From NCBI GenBank assembly GCA_902492935.1, contig CABUNJ010000004.1, forward strand, positions 1-64,000: a DNA stretch of 64,000 nucleotides, in the 5' to 3' direction. Positions within the stretch are counted from its first letter, which is position 1, and each line of letters begins with the position of its first letter. The notes beneath the pieces are model-generated. The model ran no database searches and had not been told where the DNA came from. It worked only from the letters and a program-made list of their open reading frames with translations. Below are positions 55,469-64,000 of the stretch, one piece after another. Position numbers and translations under genes: made by a program. This stretch comes from an uncultured Collinsella sp. Lineage in GTDB: Bacteria > Actinomycetota > Coriobacteriia > Coriobacteriales > Coriobacteriaceae.

Positions 55469-56983
55469 ATGGAGAACATCAGCTACGATGCGCTCGAGAA
55501 GATCGGCTACAAGGGCTATTTGCTGCCCAAGGATGCTCCCGAGAAGGTTCTGCAGTTTGGCGAGGGCAATTTCCTGCGTGCCTTCGTCGATCGCTTCTTT
55601 GACATGGGCAACGAGGCCACCGGATGGAACGGCAAGGTTGTCATGGTGCAGCCCATCAGTGGCGCCCTTGGCTTTGCCGATGGTATCAACGCCCAGGACG
55701 ACCTGTACACCGTGCTGGTGCGCGGCAAGGAGAACGGCAACACGGTTGACGAGTCCCGCGTGATCAGCGCCTGCAGCCGCTGCCTCAACCCGTATCGTGA
55801 GGACGACTACCGCGCCATGATGGAGGTCGCCGTCTCCGACGACCTGGAGATCATCGTCTCCAACACCACCGAGGCCGGTATCGCCTACGACCCGTCCTGC
55901 AAGGCCGACGACATGCCGCCCGCGAGCTTCCCTGCCAAGCTTGCCCAGGTCCTTCACGCCCGCTGGGCCGCCGGCAAGCCGGGCGTTATCGTGCTCGCCT
56001 GCGAGCTCATTGATCACAACGGCGAGGAGCTGCTGCGCATCATGAACCAGTACGTGAGCGACTGGGGTTGGGAGGACGAATTTGCGCAGTGGATGGCCAA
56101 CGACTGCACCGTCTGCACCACGCTCGTCGACACCATCGTACCGGGCCGTATCCGCGATCCTAAGGAGGCCGCGGCGGTTGCCGAGCGTCTGGGCTATGAG
56201 GACCCCTTCCTGGCCGTGCGCGAGCCCTTCCAGATGTGGGGCATCCAGGGCGACGAGTCGCTTGCCGAGAAGCTTCCCTTTGTGAAGGCTGGTCTTCCGG
56301 GCGTCTTTGTGACTCCCGACGTCACCCCGTACAAAAAGCGCAAGGTCCGCATCCTCAACGGTGCCCACACCGCCTTCGTTCCGGGTTCCTGGGTTGCCGG
56401 CTTTGATATCGTGCGCGACTGCATGCATGACGAGACCATTCGCGGCTTCATGAACACCATGCTCTACGACGAGGTCATTCCGACGCTTGCCGCCGACTTG
56501 GATGTCGAGGACTGCAAGGCCTTTGCCGCCGCCGTCGAAAACCGCTTCGACAACCCGTTTATTGATCATGCGCTGCTCTCCATCTGCCTCAACTCCACGG
56601 CTAAGTGGCGCGCTCGCGACCTGCCCACGCTCAAGGACTACGTTGCCGAGACCGGCAACCTGCCCAAGTGCCTGGCGACGAGCCTCGCTACGCTCATCTC
56701 CTTCTACACGCAGGAGCTCGTGTCCCGCGAGGGCGACGGCCTGCACCTGCGTCGCTCCGACGGCACCGAGTACACCGCTCAGGACGACGCCTTCGTGCTC
56801 GACTTCTACGCCGCCCATGCCGGCGCCGACGATGCCCAGCTGGTGCACGACGTGCTCACCAACGAGCAGATGTGGGGCGAGGACCTTACGCAGATCGCAG
56901 GTCTTGAGGAATTTGTCGTCAGCGCGCTCGCCGTCGTGCGTACCGAGGGCGCCAAGCAGGCCTTCGCCAACGCTCAGGCGTAA
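55469..56983 (+). CDS. uxaB: Tagaturonate reductase
   Basis: NAD-dependent reduction of tagaturonate to altronate. 504-aa long-chain mannitol dehydrogenase family protein: VLQFGEGNFLRAFVDRFFD at about residues 28-46 (nucleotide-binding region), VSNTTEAGIAYD, ELIDHNGEELLRI, and the catalytic Lys region VRILNGAHTAFVPG. RBS is AAGGAGAC. Fructuronate reductase (UxuB) is a relative; the adjacent UxaA favours UxaB. Confidence 0.92.
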   Translation: MENISYDALEKIGYKGYLLPKDAPEKVLQFGEGNFLRAFVDRFFDMGNEATGWNGKVVMVQPISGALGFADGINAQDDLYTVLVRGKENGNTVDESRVISACSRCLNPYREDDYRAMMEVAVSDDLEIIVSNTTEAGIAYDPSCKADDMPPASFPAKLAQVLHARWAAGKPGVIVLACELIDHNGEELLRIMNQYVSDWGWEDEFAQWMANDCTVCTTLVDTIVPGRIRDPKEAAAVAERLGYEDPFLAVREPFQMWGIQGDESLAEKLPFVKAGLPGVFVTPDVTPYKKRKVRILNGAHTAFVPGSWVAGFDIVRDCMHDETIRGFMNTMLYDEVIPTLAADLDVEDCKAFAAAVENRFDNPFIDHALLSICLNSTAKWRARDLPTLKDYVAETGNLPKCLATSLATLISFYTQELVSREGDGLHLRRSDGTEYTAQDDAFVLDFYAAHAGADDAQLVHDVLTNEQMWGEDLTQIAGLEEFVVSALAVVRTEGAKQAFANAQA

Positions 56984-56994
56984 ATTTCCGGCGC

Positions 56995-57026
56995 AGACGC
57001 GGGCGCGGGACGGCGTGCCCGCGTCT
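56995..57026 (+). promoter_or_regulatory. Intercistronic hairpin between uxaB and uxaA
   Basis: AGACGCGGGC pairs with GCCCGCGTCT. No T-run, so more likely an RNA-stability element than a terminator. Confidence 0.6.
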
Positions 57027-57064
57027 CGACTTCTGCTCAACCTGTAGGGTTAGGACCATTTGCA

Positions 57065-58549
57065 ATGAACACTATCCAGATCAATCCGGCCGACAACGTG
57101 ATCGTCGCGCTGTCGCCGCTTACCAAGGGCACCGCCGTTGCGGTACCCGGGGTGGGCGAGGTCGTGGCCGCGGAGGATATTCCGCAGGGTCATAAGATGG
57201 CCGTGCGCTCGATTGCCGCGGGGGAGGACGTCATCAAGTACGGCTTGCCCATCGGACACGTGACGGGCGATGTCCAGCCCGGTCAGTGGCTTCATACACA
57301 TAATGTCAAGACTAACCTTTCGGGCGAGGTCGAGTACACCTACAACCCCACACATCCGGTCGTGGATCCCGTTGAGCCCGAGACCTTTATGGGGTTCCGC
57401 CGCGCCGACGGTCGTGCCGCGACGCGTAATGAGCTGTGGATCATCCCCACGGTCGGCTGTGTCAACGAAGTCGCCCGTGCCATGTGCGAGCAGGCCCAGG
57501 ATCTGGTCGATGGCTCGCTGGAGGGTGTTTACTACTTCCCGCATCCCTTTGGCTGCTCGCAGACCGGCGCCGACCATGCCCAGACGCGTCGTCTGCTGGT
57601 GGCGCTCTCGCGTCATCCTAATGCGGCCGGCGTGCTGTTCCTGTCGCTCGGTTGTGAGAACTGCACGCATCAGCAGGTGCTCGACGAGCTCGGTGACTTC
57701 GATCACGAGCGCGTCCGTTTCCTCACCTGCCAGGATGTCGCCGACGAGCAGATCGAGGGCCACAAGATTCTGGCCGAGCTGGCAGACCTCGCCAAGCAGG
57801 CCAAGCGCGAGCCCATTTTGGCCTCCGAGCTGGTTATTGGACTTAAGTGCGGCGGCTCCGACGGCCTTTCGGGCATTACCGCCAATCCCACGATCGGTCG
57901 CGTGAGCGATATGGTTGTCGCCCGCGGCGGCACGTCGGTGCTTACCGAGGTGCCCGAGATGTTTGGCGCCGAGAGTATCCTGCTCGATCGCTGTGAGAAC
58001 GAGCAGGTCTTTAACGCCGCTTCCGACATGCTCAATGGCTTTAAGGACTACTTTATTAGCCACGGCGAGGTCGTCTACGAGAACCCGAGCCCCGGCAACA
58101 AGGACGGCGGTATTACCACGCTCGAGGACAAGAGCTGCGGCTGCGTGCAAAAAGGCGGGTCTGCCCCCATCGTCGACGTGCTGCCGTATGCCGGCCAGGC
58201 AACTAAACACGGCCTGAACATGCTGTGCGGTCCGGGCAACGACATGGTATCCACCACGGCGTTGACGGCTGCCGGCTGCCACGTGATTCTGTTCTCGACC
58301 GGTCGCGGCACGCCGTTTGGCGCGCCGGCGCCTACGCTCAAGGTGTTCACCAACCAGCGTCTGTGCGACCATAAGGCCAATTGGATGGACTTTAACGCCG
58401 GCGTGATTGCCACGGGTGAGCGCACGCTCGACGAGGCCGCTCACGATTTGTACCAGCTGGTGCTACAGACGGCGAGCGGTAAGCTCACGAGTGCCGAGCG
58501 TCGTGGCTGTCACGAGATCAGCATCTGGAAGGACGGCGTCTGCCTGTAG
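57065..58549 (+). CDS. uxaA: Altronate dehydratase
   Basis: Iron-dependent dehydration of altronate to 2-keto-3-deoxygluconate. 494 aa, as in E. coli. The N-terminal SAF domain covers about 10-95 (DNVIVALSPLTKGTAV, AGEDVIKYGLPIGHV). The main domain has HPFGCSQTGADHAQTRR, LSLGCENC, GLKCGGSDGLSGITANP, and conserved cysteines near CGCVQKGG. Last gene of the uxaCBA unit. Confidence 0.95.
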   Translation: MNTIQINPADNVIVALSPLTKGTAVAVPGVGEVVAAEDIPQGHKMAVRSIAAGEDVIKYGLPIGHVTGDVQPGQWLHTHNVKTNLSGEVEYTYNPTHPVVDPVEPETFMGFRRADGRAATRNELWIIPTVGCVNEVARAMCEQAQDLVDGSLEGVYYFPHPFGCSQTGADHAQTRRLLVALSRHPNAAGVLFLSLGCENCTHQQVLDELGDFDHERVRFLTCQDVADEQIEGHKILAELADLAKQAKREPILASELVIGLKCGGSDGLSGITANPTIGRVSDMVVARGGTSVLTEVPEMFGAESILLDRCENEQVFNAASDMLNGFKDYFISHGEVVYENPSPGNKDGGITTLEDKSCGCVQKGGSAPIVDVLPYAGQATKHGLNMLCGPGNDMVSTTALTAAGCHVILFSTGRGTPFGAPAPTLKVFTNQRLCDHKANWMDFNAGVIATGERTLDEAAHDLYQLVLQTASGKLTSAERRGCHEISIWKDGVCL

Positions 58550-58585
58550 TGGCAAATGCACCCAAGCGTAGCGCTATGTCGTCGG

Positions 58586-58621
58586 CCCCGTCGGGAGTGT
58601 TCCCGGCGGGGTTTTCGTTTT
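58586..58621 (+). terminator. Terminator of uxaCBA
   Basis: CCCCGTCGGGA-GTGT-TCCCGGCGGGG followed by TTTTCGTTTT. Confidence 0.85.
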
Positions 58622-58651
58622 GTGGTTAAGTGAAAAAATTGGAAAATACGA

Positions 58652-58664
58652 TAAACGTTCACCT
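58652..58664. promoter_or_regulatory. Uxa operator C (half-degenerate)
   Basis: TAAACGTTCACCT, one half intact, 250 bp before the transporter gene. Confidence 0.55.
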
Positions 58665-58770
58665 ATCTCATGGGTGTCCAGCATGGCATCTTTACCAGCA
58701 GACAATAGGTCTTAGAGCCTCAATTGTGTCCGTTCAGCGATAAAAAACGACCGTTCGGGGATAATATGCA

Positions 58771-58785
58771 AGTGAACGTTCACCT
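58771..58785. promoter_or_regulatory. Uxa operator D at the transporter promoter
   Basis: AGTGAACGTTCACCT with core GTGAACGTTCAC; it contains the -35 hexamer. Confidence 0.85.
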
Positions 58786-58807
58786 CTTGTAAGGAATCGC
58801 GCATAAT
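58779..58807 (+). promoter_or_regulatory. Promoter of the GPH transporter operon
   Basis: TTCACC (58779-58784, inside operator D), exactly 17 bp, CATAAT (58802-58807). Confidence 0.65.
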
Positions 58808-58812
58808 CTAGA

Positions 58813-58824
58813 TAAACGTTCACC
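58813..58824. promoter_or_regulatory. Uxa operator E (half-degenerate)
   Basis: TAAACGTTCACC just after the -10, at the expected start site. Confidence 0.6.
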
Positions 58825-58902
58825 CTGAACGCTGGGCAGACAGATGTCAGTGTGGACTCAAATGTCTTGTTACAAGACAATCGAGAAAAGAGAGGGAGCT
58901 CG

Positions 58903-60462
58903 ATGACTAATAAGATCGGAAAAAAGCGTAAGATCACATTCTGGACGCGCTTGGGCTTTGGTATGGGCGGTATGCTCAATTCCGGTGCCCTGACCTTTAC
59001 GCACAGCTACATGGTGCTGTTCCTGTCCACGGAGTGTGGCCTGTCCGCGGGCGAGGCTGCACTGATCAGCTCGTTTGCCATCTATGTCAACGCCATTCTT
59101 TGCCCGCTGATGGGCTTTGTGGCCGATAACTTCTATGCCACTAAGATTGGCCGCATCTTTGGTCGTCGTCGTTTCTGGATCTTGCTGGCCATCCCGATGA
59201 TGATCGCCGAGCCGCTCATCTTCGTGGCTACGCCGTTTGGTTTCCCGTACTACTTTGTGCTGTACCTGATCTACAACGTCGCGTACACGTTCTGCACCGC
59301 CAACCTGTCGCCGCTTACCATCGAGATGACCGACGACTTTAAGGAGCGTACGTACCTTACCGGCTACAAGCATCTCTTTGGTAACGCCGCCGGCTTCCTG
59401 ATGGCAGCACTCGTCGGCTTTGGCTTTGGCACCTTCGGTGAGACCAACCCGTTCAGCTACTTCATCATCGCTACGGTCAACGCTTCGGTCATGGCAATCT
59501 CGCTGCTCTGCGTGTACCTGTCCACGTGGGAGCACACCCCCGAGGAGGTCGCTCAGGAGAAGATCGAGAGTGTCGGCGAGGGCATCAAGAAGTTCTTTAT
59601 CGACGTTATCTCCACCTTCCGCAACAAGTCCTTCCGCAAGGTCCTGTATGCACAGGTCTCCACGAAGCTCGCTGCTGCCTGCTGGTCTGCCTGCCTGTCC
59701 TTCTTCATCGTCTACTGCCTGCAGATTCCTAAGTCCTACGAGTCCGTGATGGAGATGCCTGGCAAGGTCGTCGCTATCGTCTGCACCGCCATCTGGGTCG
59801 CCCTCATGGCCAAGAAGGGCTTCCACAAGTCTTGGTACCTCGCAAATGTCGGTTGCGCTGCGTGCATCATCGCCTACAACTACTTCGCCTTTGGTCAGAT
59901 CAACGGCACCTCCACGGTCGCCATCGCCATGATCGCCTACCCCGTCATCTTCGCCATCTGGAAGTTCTTCTACGTCGGCTTCCAGTATCTGCCCGATGTC
60001 CTGCTCAACTACATCCCCGATGTCGATGAGCTCATCACCCTGCGTCGTCGCGAGGGCATCTACAGCTCCGCGCAGCAGCTCTGCCAGCAGATCGCCCAGG
60101 CTATCGCCGTCAACGTATGGGCTATCGTCCTTGCTGCCTCCGGCTTCATTCAGACCGCCGGCAATAGCGACGCCGTGACCCAGCCCGCTACCGTTCCTCT
60201 GTATATCTGCGGCTACATGATCATCGGCTGCGCCGGCTTCTTCCTGCTTGCGGCCGTCCTTGCCCGCGGCATCAAGATCGACAAGGAGCAGTGCGACATC
60301 CTTTGCGACGAGATTCACCGCGTCAAGGAGGGTGGCAAGATGGCCGACGTCAAGCCCGAGGTCAAGGCGCTTTGCGAGGAGCTCTCCGGCTTTAAGTACG
60401 AGGACTGCTTTGCCCACAACAACGTTGGCTTCCAGGACGGTAGCGTAACCCCGGCCGAGTAA
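58903..60462 (+). CDS. GPH-type sugar:cation symporter
   Basis: 519-aa membrane transporter with about 12 spans, glycoside-pentoside-hexuronide family by context and motifs (KITFWTRLGFGMGGMLNSGA at the start, GFVADNFYATKIGRIFGRRR after the second span). A ~60-residue cytoplasmic tail follows the last span. Probably imports galacturonate or pectin oligomers. ATG 58903 follows GAGGGAGC; the GTG at 58852 lies within the leader. It is the first gene after the second uxa-type promoter. Confidence 0.88.
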   Translation: MTNKIGKKRKITFWTRLGFGMGGMLNSGALTFTHSYMVLFLSTECGLSAGEAALISSFAIYVNAILCPLMGFVADNFYATKIGRIFGRRRFWILLAIPMMIAEPLIFVATPFGFPYYFVLYLIYNVAYTFCTANLSPLTIEMTDDFKERTYLTGYKHLFGNAAGFLMAALVGFGFGTFGETNPFSYFIIATVNASVMAISLLCVYLSTWEHTPEEVAQEKIESVGEGIKKFFIDVISTFRNKSFRKVLYAQVSTKLAAACWSACLSFFIVYCLQIPKSYESVMEMPGKVVAIVCTAIWVALMAKKGFHKSWYLANVGCAACIIAYNYFAFGQINGTSTVAIAMIAYPVIFAIWKFFYVGFQYLPDVLLNYIPDVDELITLRRREGIYSSAQQLCQQIAQAIAVNVWAIVLAASGFIQTAGNSDAVTQPATVPLYICGYMIIGCAGFFLLAAVLARGIKIDKEQCDILCDEIHRVKEGGKMADVKPEVKALCEELSGFKYEDCFAHNNVGFQDGSVTPAE

Positions 60463-60486
60463 GTCCGACATATCGTCTAAATCACA

Positions 60487-60530
60487 GGGCCGTGCCACCG
60501 GAATTCCGCCGGCAGGCACGGCCCTTTTTT
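60487..60530 (+). terminator. Terminator after the GPH transporter
   Basis: GGGCCGTGCC and GGCACGGCCC close a hairpin followed by TTTTTT. GH28 lies beyond it, so it may be partial or GH28 has its own promoter. Confidence 0.85.
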
Positions 60531-60577
60531 AACAGCGTACAATTTGCCTTTAGAGCATCTTTTTGAGGGAGAAATCC

Positions 60578-62173
60578 ATGGAGACGAACGTTATCTGGCG
60601 CAACGCCCGCGCGGCCGTGATCGAGCTTGACGACGGCGGCTACTTTACCTGTGCCGATACGTGGGAGATCTTTGTCAACGACGAGCCCGCCGGTACCACG
60701 AATACGGTCGAGACCTATGTCGACGGCCTGATCCCCGGCAAGCGCAACCTGGTTCGTTTTGTTTGTGGCGAGCGTGAGCTGAGCGTAGGTGTCACCACGC
60801 CGGCTGAGCCCTTTACCATCAACGTTCGCGACTGTGGCGCCAAGGGCGATGACGAGCACGACGACACCACCAACATCCAGGCTGCCATCATGGCCTGCCC
60901 CAAGGGCGGCCGCGTGCTGATCCCCGCCGGTAGTTATCGCATCAAGTCTCTCTTCCTTAAGAGCAATATCAACATCGAGCTCGCCGAGGGAGCGGTGCTG
61001 CTGGCCCGCCACGATCGTGCCGCGCTTGCCTACATTCCGGGAACGGTCACGGGCAACGAGGGCGCCGGGTATGCCGGCACCGATATGCTGCCCCTGGGCC
61101 GCTGGGAGGGCGAGAGCTTCTCGACCTACTGTTCTACCTTTACGGGTCTGGGCGTGCACGACGTGTGCATCTATGGTCGCGGCGCGATTGACGGTCAGAC
61201 CGATTTTGCCGAGGACAACTGGTGGAACAAGGACTTTAAGAACATCTTTCGCCCGGAGGAGGGCCGCGAGGTCGCCCGTCCGCGCATGATCTTCCTGTCC
61301 GAGTGCCAAAACGTGAGCCTTGCCGGCTTTACCGTGCGCAACAGCCCGGCGTGGAATATCCATCCCGTCCTGTGCGAGCATGTCGACGCGCTTTGCCTGT
61401 CGATCGAGGGTCCCAAGAACTCCCACAACACCGACGGTTTCGATCCCGAGAGCTGCGGCTTTGTCCGCATCCTTGGCTGTCAGTTCTCGGTGGGCGACGA
61501 CTGCATCGCCATCAAGAGCGGCAAGCTGGGCATTGAGCCCGAGCTTCGTCCCGCTACGCACGACGTGCTGATCTCTCACTGCTACATGCACGATGGTCAC
61601 GGCGCCGTGGTCCTGGGTTCAGAGGCTGCCGGCGGCATCAAGGACCTTACCGTGAGCAAGTGCCTCTTTGAGCGCACCGACCGCGGCCTGCGCGTCAAGA
61701 CCCGCCGTGGACGCGGCAAGGATGCCGTCAACGAGGGCATTACCTTTGAGCACATTCGCATGGACGAGGTGCTCACGCCCTTCGTGGTCAACTCCTTCTA
61801 CTTCTGTGACAAGGATGGCAAGACCGATTACGTGCAGTCTCGCGAGGCACTGCCCGTCGACGACCGCACGCCCGGCTTTGGTGCCACGACGTTTTGCGAT
61901 ATCGAGGCCACTAACTGCCACGCGGCCGCTGCCTACATCACGGGCCTGCCCGAGAGTAAAGTAACGCGCCTGACGTTCCAGGATGTCCACGTGACCTTCG
62001 CGCCGGATGCCGAGCCCTTTGCCCCGGCCATGGCCTGCGGCGTTGAGCCCATGGTGCGCCAGGGCATCATCGCGCAAAACGTCAAGGTGCTCGATCTGCA
62101 AAATGTGGTTATTGAGGGCCAGGACGGCGAGGAGCTGCAGCTCCAGAACGTCGACAAGGTTATCCGTTCCTAA
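60578..62173 (+). CDS. Polygalacturonase-like GH28 glycoside hydrolase
   Basis: 531-aa beta-helix enzyme acting on galacturonan or oligogalacturonides. GH28 motifs: NTDG (about 284), GDDCIAIKSG (about 306) and GHGAVVLGSE (about 340); an RVKTRRGRG segment supplies the basic residues. There is an N-terminal fibronectin-like ~85-residue domain before the helix. No signal peptide, so it most likely works inside the cell on imported oligomers. ATG 60578 follows GAGGGAG. Confidence 0.92.
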   Translation: METNVIWRNARAAVIELDDGGYFTCADTWEIFVNDEPAGTTNTVETYVDGLIPGKRNLVRFVCGERELSVGVTTPAEPFTINVRDCGAKGDDEHDDTTNIQAAIMACPKGGRVLIPAGSYRIKSLFLKSNINIELAEGAVLLARHDRAALAYIPGTVTGNEGAGYAGTDMLPLGRWEGESFSTYCSTFTGLGVHDVCIYGRGAIDGQTDFAEDNWWNKDFKNIFRPEEGREVARPRMIFLSECQNVSLAGFTVRNSPAWNIHPVLCEHVDALCLSIEGPKNSHNTDGFDPESCGFVRILGCQFSVGDDCIAIKSGKLGIEPELRPATHDVLISHCYMHDGHGAVVLGSEAAGGIKDLTVSKCLFERTDRGLRVKTRRGRGKDAVNEGITFEHIRMDEVLTPFVVNSFYFCDKDGKTDYVQSREALPVDDRTPGFGATTFCDIEATNCHAAAAYITGLPESKVTRLTFQDVHVTFAPDAEPFAPAMACGVEPMVRQGIIAQNVKVLDLQNVVIEGQDGEELQLQNVDKVIRS

Positions 62174-62188
62174 CTCGGGTTGATGACC

Positions 62189-62226
62189 AGGGCTGCATTG
62201 TCGGATAGATCGGCAATGCAGCCCTT
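62189..62226 (+). terminator. Terminator-like hairpin after GH28
   Basis: AGGGCTGCATTG and CAATGCAGCCCT pair perfectly over 12 bp; only a short T tail. Confidence 0.7.
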
Positions 62227-62277
62227 GTGCGATACGGCCGTGTGCGCTGCGCTACGCATCATGGTGAAAGGGAATAC

Positions 62278-63087
62278 ATGCTCAATAAAACGATTCCTGT
62301 CGGGGTCGATGGCTCGTCTGCCACGATTACGTCTTATGTTTTTGCCCCGACCGAAGATGCTTATGCTTTAAAACCGCTGCCTGCAGTTGTGGTCGTGCCA
62401 GGAGGCGGCTACGATCACGTTTCGCCGCGCGAAGGCGAGCCGGTAGCGCTTCGTTTGTTGGCGATGGGCTACCAAGCGTTTGTACTGAACTATTCGGTTG
62501 CTCCGGCTGTCTATCCGCTGGCATTGCAAGAACTCGCGCGGGCGGTCGATACCGTCCGAGGCCATGCGGCAGAGTACTGTGTCGATCCTGATCGGATTAC
62601 GGTCATGGGTTTTTCGGCCGGTGGGCATCTGGTTGGCTTGCTCGGGGCGCTTTGGGACCAACTCTGGCTTGCAGAGTCGATCGCGGCATCGCCTGAGTCG
62701 ATTCGGCCTGACGCACTTTGCTTGGGCTATCCGGTCGTAAGCTCGGGGGCCTATGCTCATCGTGGTTCGTTTGAACACCTAACGGGTGCCGATGGCGCTT
62801 TGGCTCAAAAGTTGTCGATCGAGAATATGGTGGGCGAGGGCTTCCCCCGTACGTTCTTGTGGCATACCGCCGAGGATGCATCGGTACCAGTTCAAAATAG
62901 CCTCCTTCTTGCGCAGGCTCTTGCCGACCACGGGATTGGCTTTAGCCTACATGTCTTTCCGCATGGAAAGCATGGGGCATCGCTTGCTACGGCCCTAACG
63001 GCATTTAAGGGCTGCGCCGAGCATATTCAGCCACAGGTTCAGGGCTGGCCTGAGCAGTTCGCTTCCTGGGAGCGTGATGGACGATGA
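62278..63087 (+). CDS. Alpha/beta hydrolase, probable pectin acetylesterase
   Basis: 269-aa cytoplasmic esterase. Oxyanion motif VPGGGYDHVSPREGEPVA (about 40-58), nucleophile in GFSAGGHL (Ser about 112), Asp in HTAEDASVPV and His in HGKHGASL near 240. Close in style to acetyl-xylan/BD-FAE esterases; deacetylation of pectin oligomers is inferred from the neighbours. ATG 62278 follows GAAAGGGAA. Its stop overlaps the next start (ATGA), indicating coupling. Confidence 0.85.
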   Translation: MLNKTIPVGVDGSSATITSYVFAPTEDAYALKPLPAVVVVPGGGYDHVSPREGEPVALRLLAMGYQAFVLNYSVAPAVYPLALQELARAVDTVRGHAAEYCVDPDRITVMGFSAGGHLVGLLGALWDQLWLAESIAASPESIRPDALCLGYPVVSSGAYAHRGSFEHLTGADGALAQKLSIENMVGEGFPRTFLWHTAEDASVPVQNSLLLAQALADHGIGFSLHVFPHGKHGASLATALTAFKGCAEHIQPQVQGWPEQFASWERDGR

Positions 63088-64000
63088 GCGAAAGTATCTA
63101 TACGCTGCGCGTTTCGAGGGCTGCGGCAGGAGCGTATCCAACGATTTCCGATGCCTTGGCGGCAGCCGATCAGCTCTATCCGGATGCCGAGCAACCGGTG
63201 ATGATTCACGTCGATCCGGACGAGTATCGCGAGCGGGTCGAGATTCATCGCTCGCATGTGACGATTGAGGGAGAGACGGCTGACAGCGTGCGTATCGTTG
63301 GCGGCCTTGCGGCGCAGATGCCCTCGGAGGACGGCAGCGGCCAGGACGGAAAGCTCGGCACCTTCCGCACGTATACGGTGCTGGTCGATGCCGATGACGT
63401 GACGCTTGCAAACCTCACGATCGAAAACGGTGCGGGCGATGGGCGCGAGGTCGGTCAGGCGATTGCCCTGTATGCCGATGGCGACCGTCTGGTTGTCGAT
63501 GCCTGCTGCATTAAGGGACACCAAGACACGCTGTTTTTGGGTCCGCTGCCGCCGCATGAGGCCAAACCGGGCGGGTTTATAGGACCCAAACAGTATGCGC
63601 CGCGCCGGGTGGGGCGCCAGTATTTTCGACGTTGCCGGATCGAGGGCGATGTCGACTTTATCTTTGGCGGCGCGCGTGCCTACTTTGAGGGATGCGAGAT
63701 TCGCTCGCTCAACCGCAATATGGACGTGAACGGCTACGTGACGGCTGCGTCGACGCCCGAAGGCGAGCCATATGGCTTCGTGTTCCACGGCTGCTCGTTT
63801 ACAGCCGCGCAAGATGTGGCACCGGATTCGGTCTATTTGGGTCGTCCTTGGCGTGAGTGGGCCCAGACCGTGCTGATCGATTGTTGGCTAGGGCGACATA
63901 TCAAGCGCGAAGGCTGGTGGGATTGGAATAAACCGGCGGCGCACAACTGCGCGCAGTATGCTGGCGCGATCCTGTATGGGCCGGCGGGCGATACTACCGG
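63084..64000 (+). CDS. Pectin methylesterase (CE8), 3' end outside the window
   Basis: 305 codons are visible without a stop. Removes methyl esters from homogalacturonan. Right-handed beta-helix with family signatures: LVDADDVTLANLTIENGAG, GHQDTLF (about 145), VDFIFGGARAYFEGC (about 190, with the catalytic Asp) and YLGRPWREWAQTV (about 250). The start MSESIYTLRVSRAAAGAYPT has no signal peptide, so it is probably cytoplasmic. ATG overlaps the esterase stop at 63084-63087. Confidence 0.93.
   Translation, partial: MSESIYTLRVSRAAAGAYPTISDALAAADQLYPDAEQPVMIHVDPDEYRERVEIHRSHVTIEGETADSVRIVGGLAAQMPSEDGSGQDGKLGTFRTYTVLVDADDVTLANLTIENGAGDGREVGQAIALYADGDRLVVDACCIKGHQDTLFLGPLPPHEAKPGGFIGPKQYAPRRVGRQYFRRCRIEGDVDFIFGGARAYFEGCEIRSLNRNMDVNGYVTAASTPEGEPYGFVFHGCSFTAAQDVAPDSVYLGRPWREWAQTVLIDCWLGRHIKREGWWDWNKPAAHNCAQYAGAILYGPAGDTT

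Overview
The window looks like a chromosomal segment of a Coriobacteriia gut bacterium, most likely Collinsella. This is inferred from high GC, gene content and protein style; no rRNA is present to settle it. It holds about 42 protein genes, one of them broken and one cut by the right edge, and four tRNA genes. There is no rRNA, transposase, integrase or CRISPR array. Genes are mostly on the + strand.

Layout. 1-2.2 kb: a 57-aa membrane protein (-), serS, and a small unknown protein behind a LexA-type box. 2.2-3.4 kb: three tRNA-Arg(ACG) genes, two followed by a ~190-bp module that re-copies the tRNA 3' end and terminator. 3.4-7.1 kb: an 813-aa TPR-like protein and an AAA+ ATPase behind a six-unit repeat array. 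7.3-7.7 kb: tRNA-Ser(GCT) with the same kind of 190-bp module. 7.7-14.4 kb: a D,D-carboxypeptidase (-), a two-component pair, and pstB-phoB-phoR. 14.6-17.2 kb: cpsC-cpsD-cpsB tyrosine-kinase/phosphatase genes and a GNAT enzyme. 17.4-30 kb: htpG, two YhgE/Pip proteins, an EamA transporter, an M20 amidohydrolase, a broken MFS gene and hisS. 30.3-39.2 kb: ppc; then the lactate-racemase locus larA-larD facing larB-larC-tetR; then serB. 39.5-48 kb: aspS, a LacI regulator divergent from lacZ (ebgA-like)-ebgC, and an amino-acid permease. 48.5-52.3 kb: an HPr-like protein and feoA-feoA-feoB plus a small Cys-rich Feo protein. 52.4-64 kb: a LacI regulator, uxaC-uxaB-uxaA, a GPH-type transporter, GH28 polygalacturonase, an esterase and pectin methylesterase.

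How the genes fit together. The right end is a pectin/galacturonate utilisation locus. Pectin methylesterase, esterase and GH28 act on pectin oligomers and the Uxa enzymes take galacturonate to 2-keto-3-deoxygluconate. A shared palindrome GTGAACGTTCAC at two promoters ties it to the LacI protein. The lac-type locus has three copies of a different palindrome. The lar locus makes the nickel-pincer cofactor (LarB, LarC) for lactate racemase LarA, with a lactate/water channel and a TetR regulator.

The most unusual content is between genes. (i) The tRNA-linked modules have a locus-specific tail and a shared, covarying core. (ii) Two ~126-nt elements (33151-33277, 35962-36086) have identical 12-nt internal loops and apex but unrelated, nearly perfect 29-bp outer arms. 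(iii) Several other families of long hairpins lie behind genes. (iv) A 222-bp element has 32-bp terminal inverted repeats. All functions are inferred from sequence reading alone.
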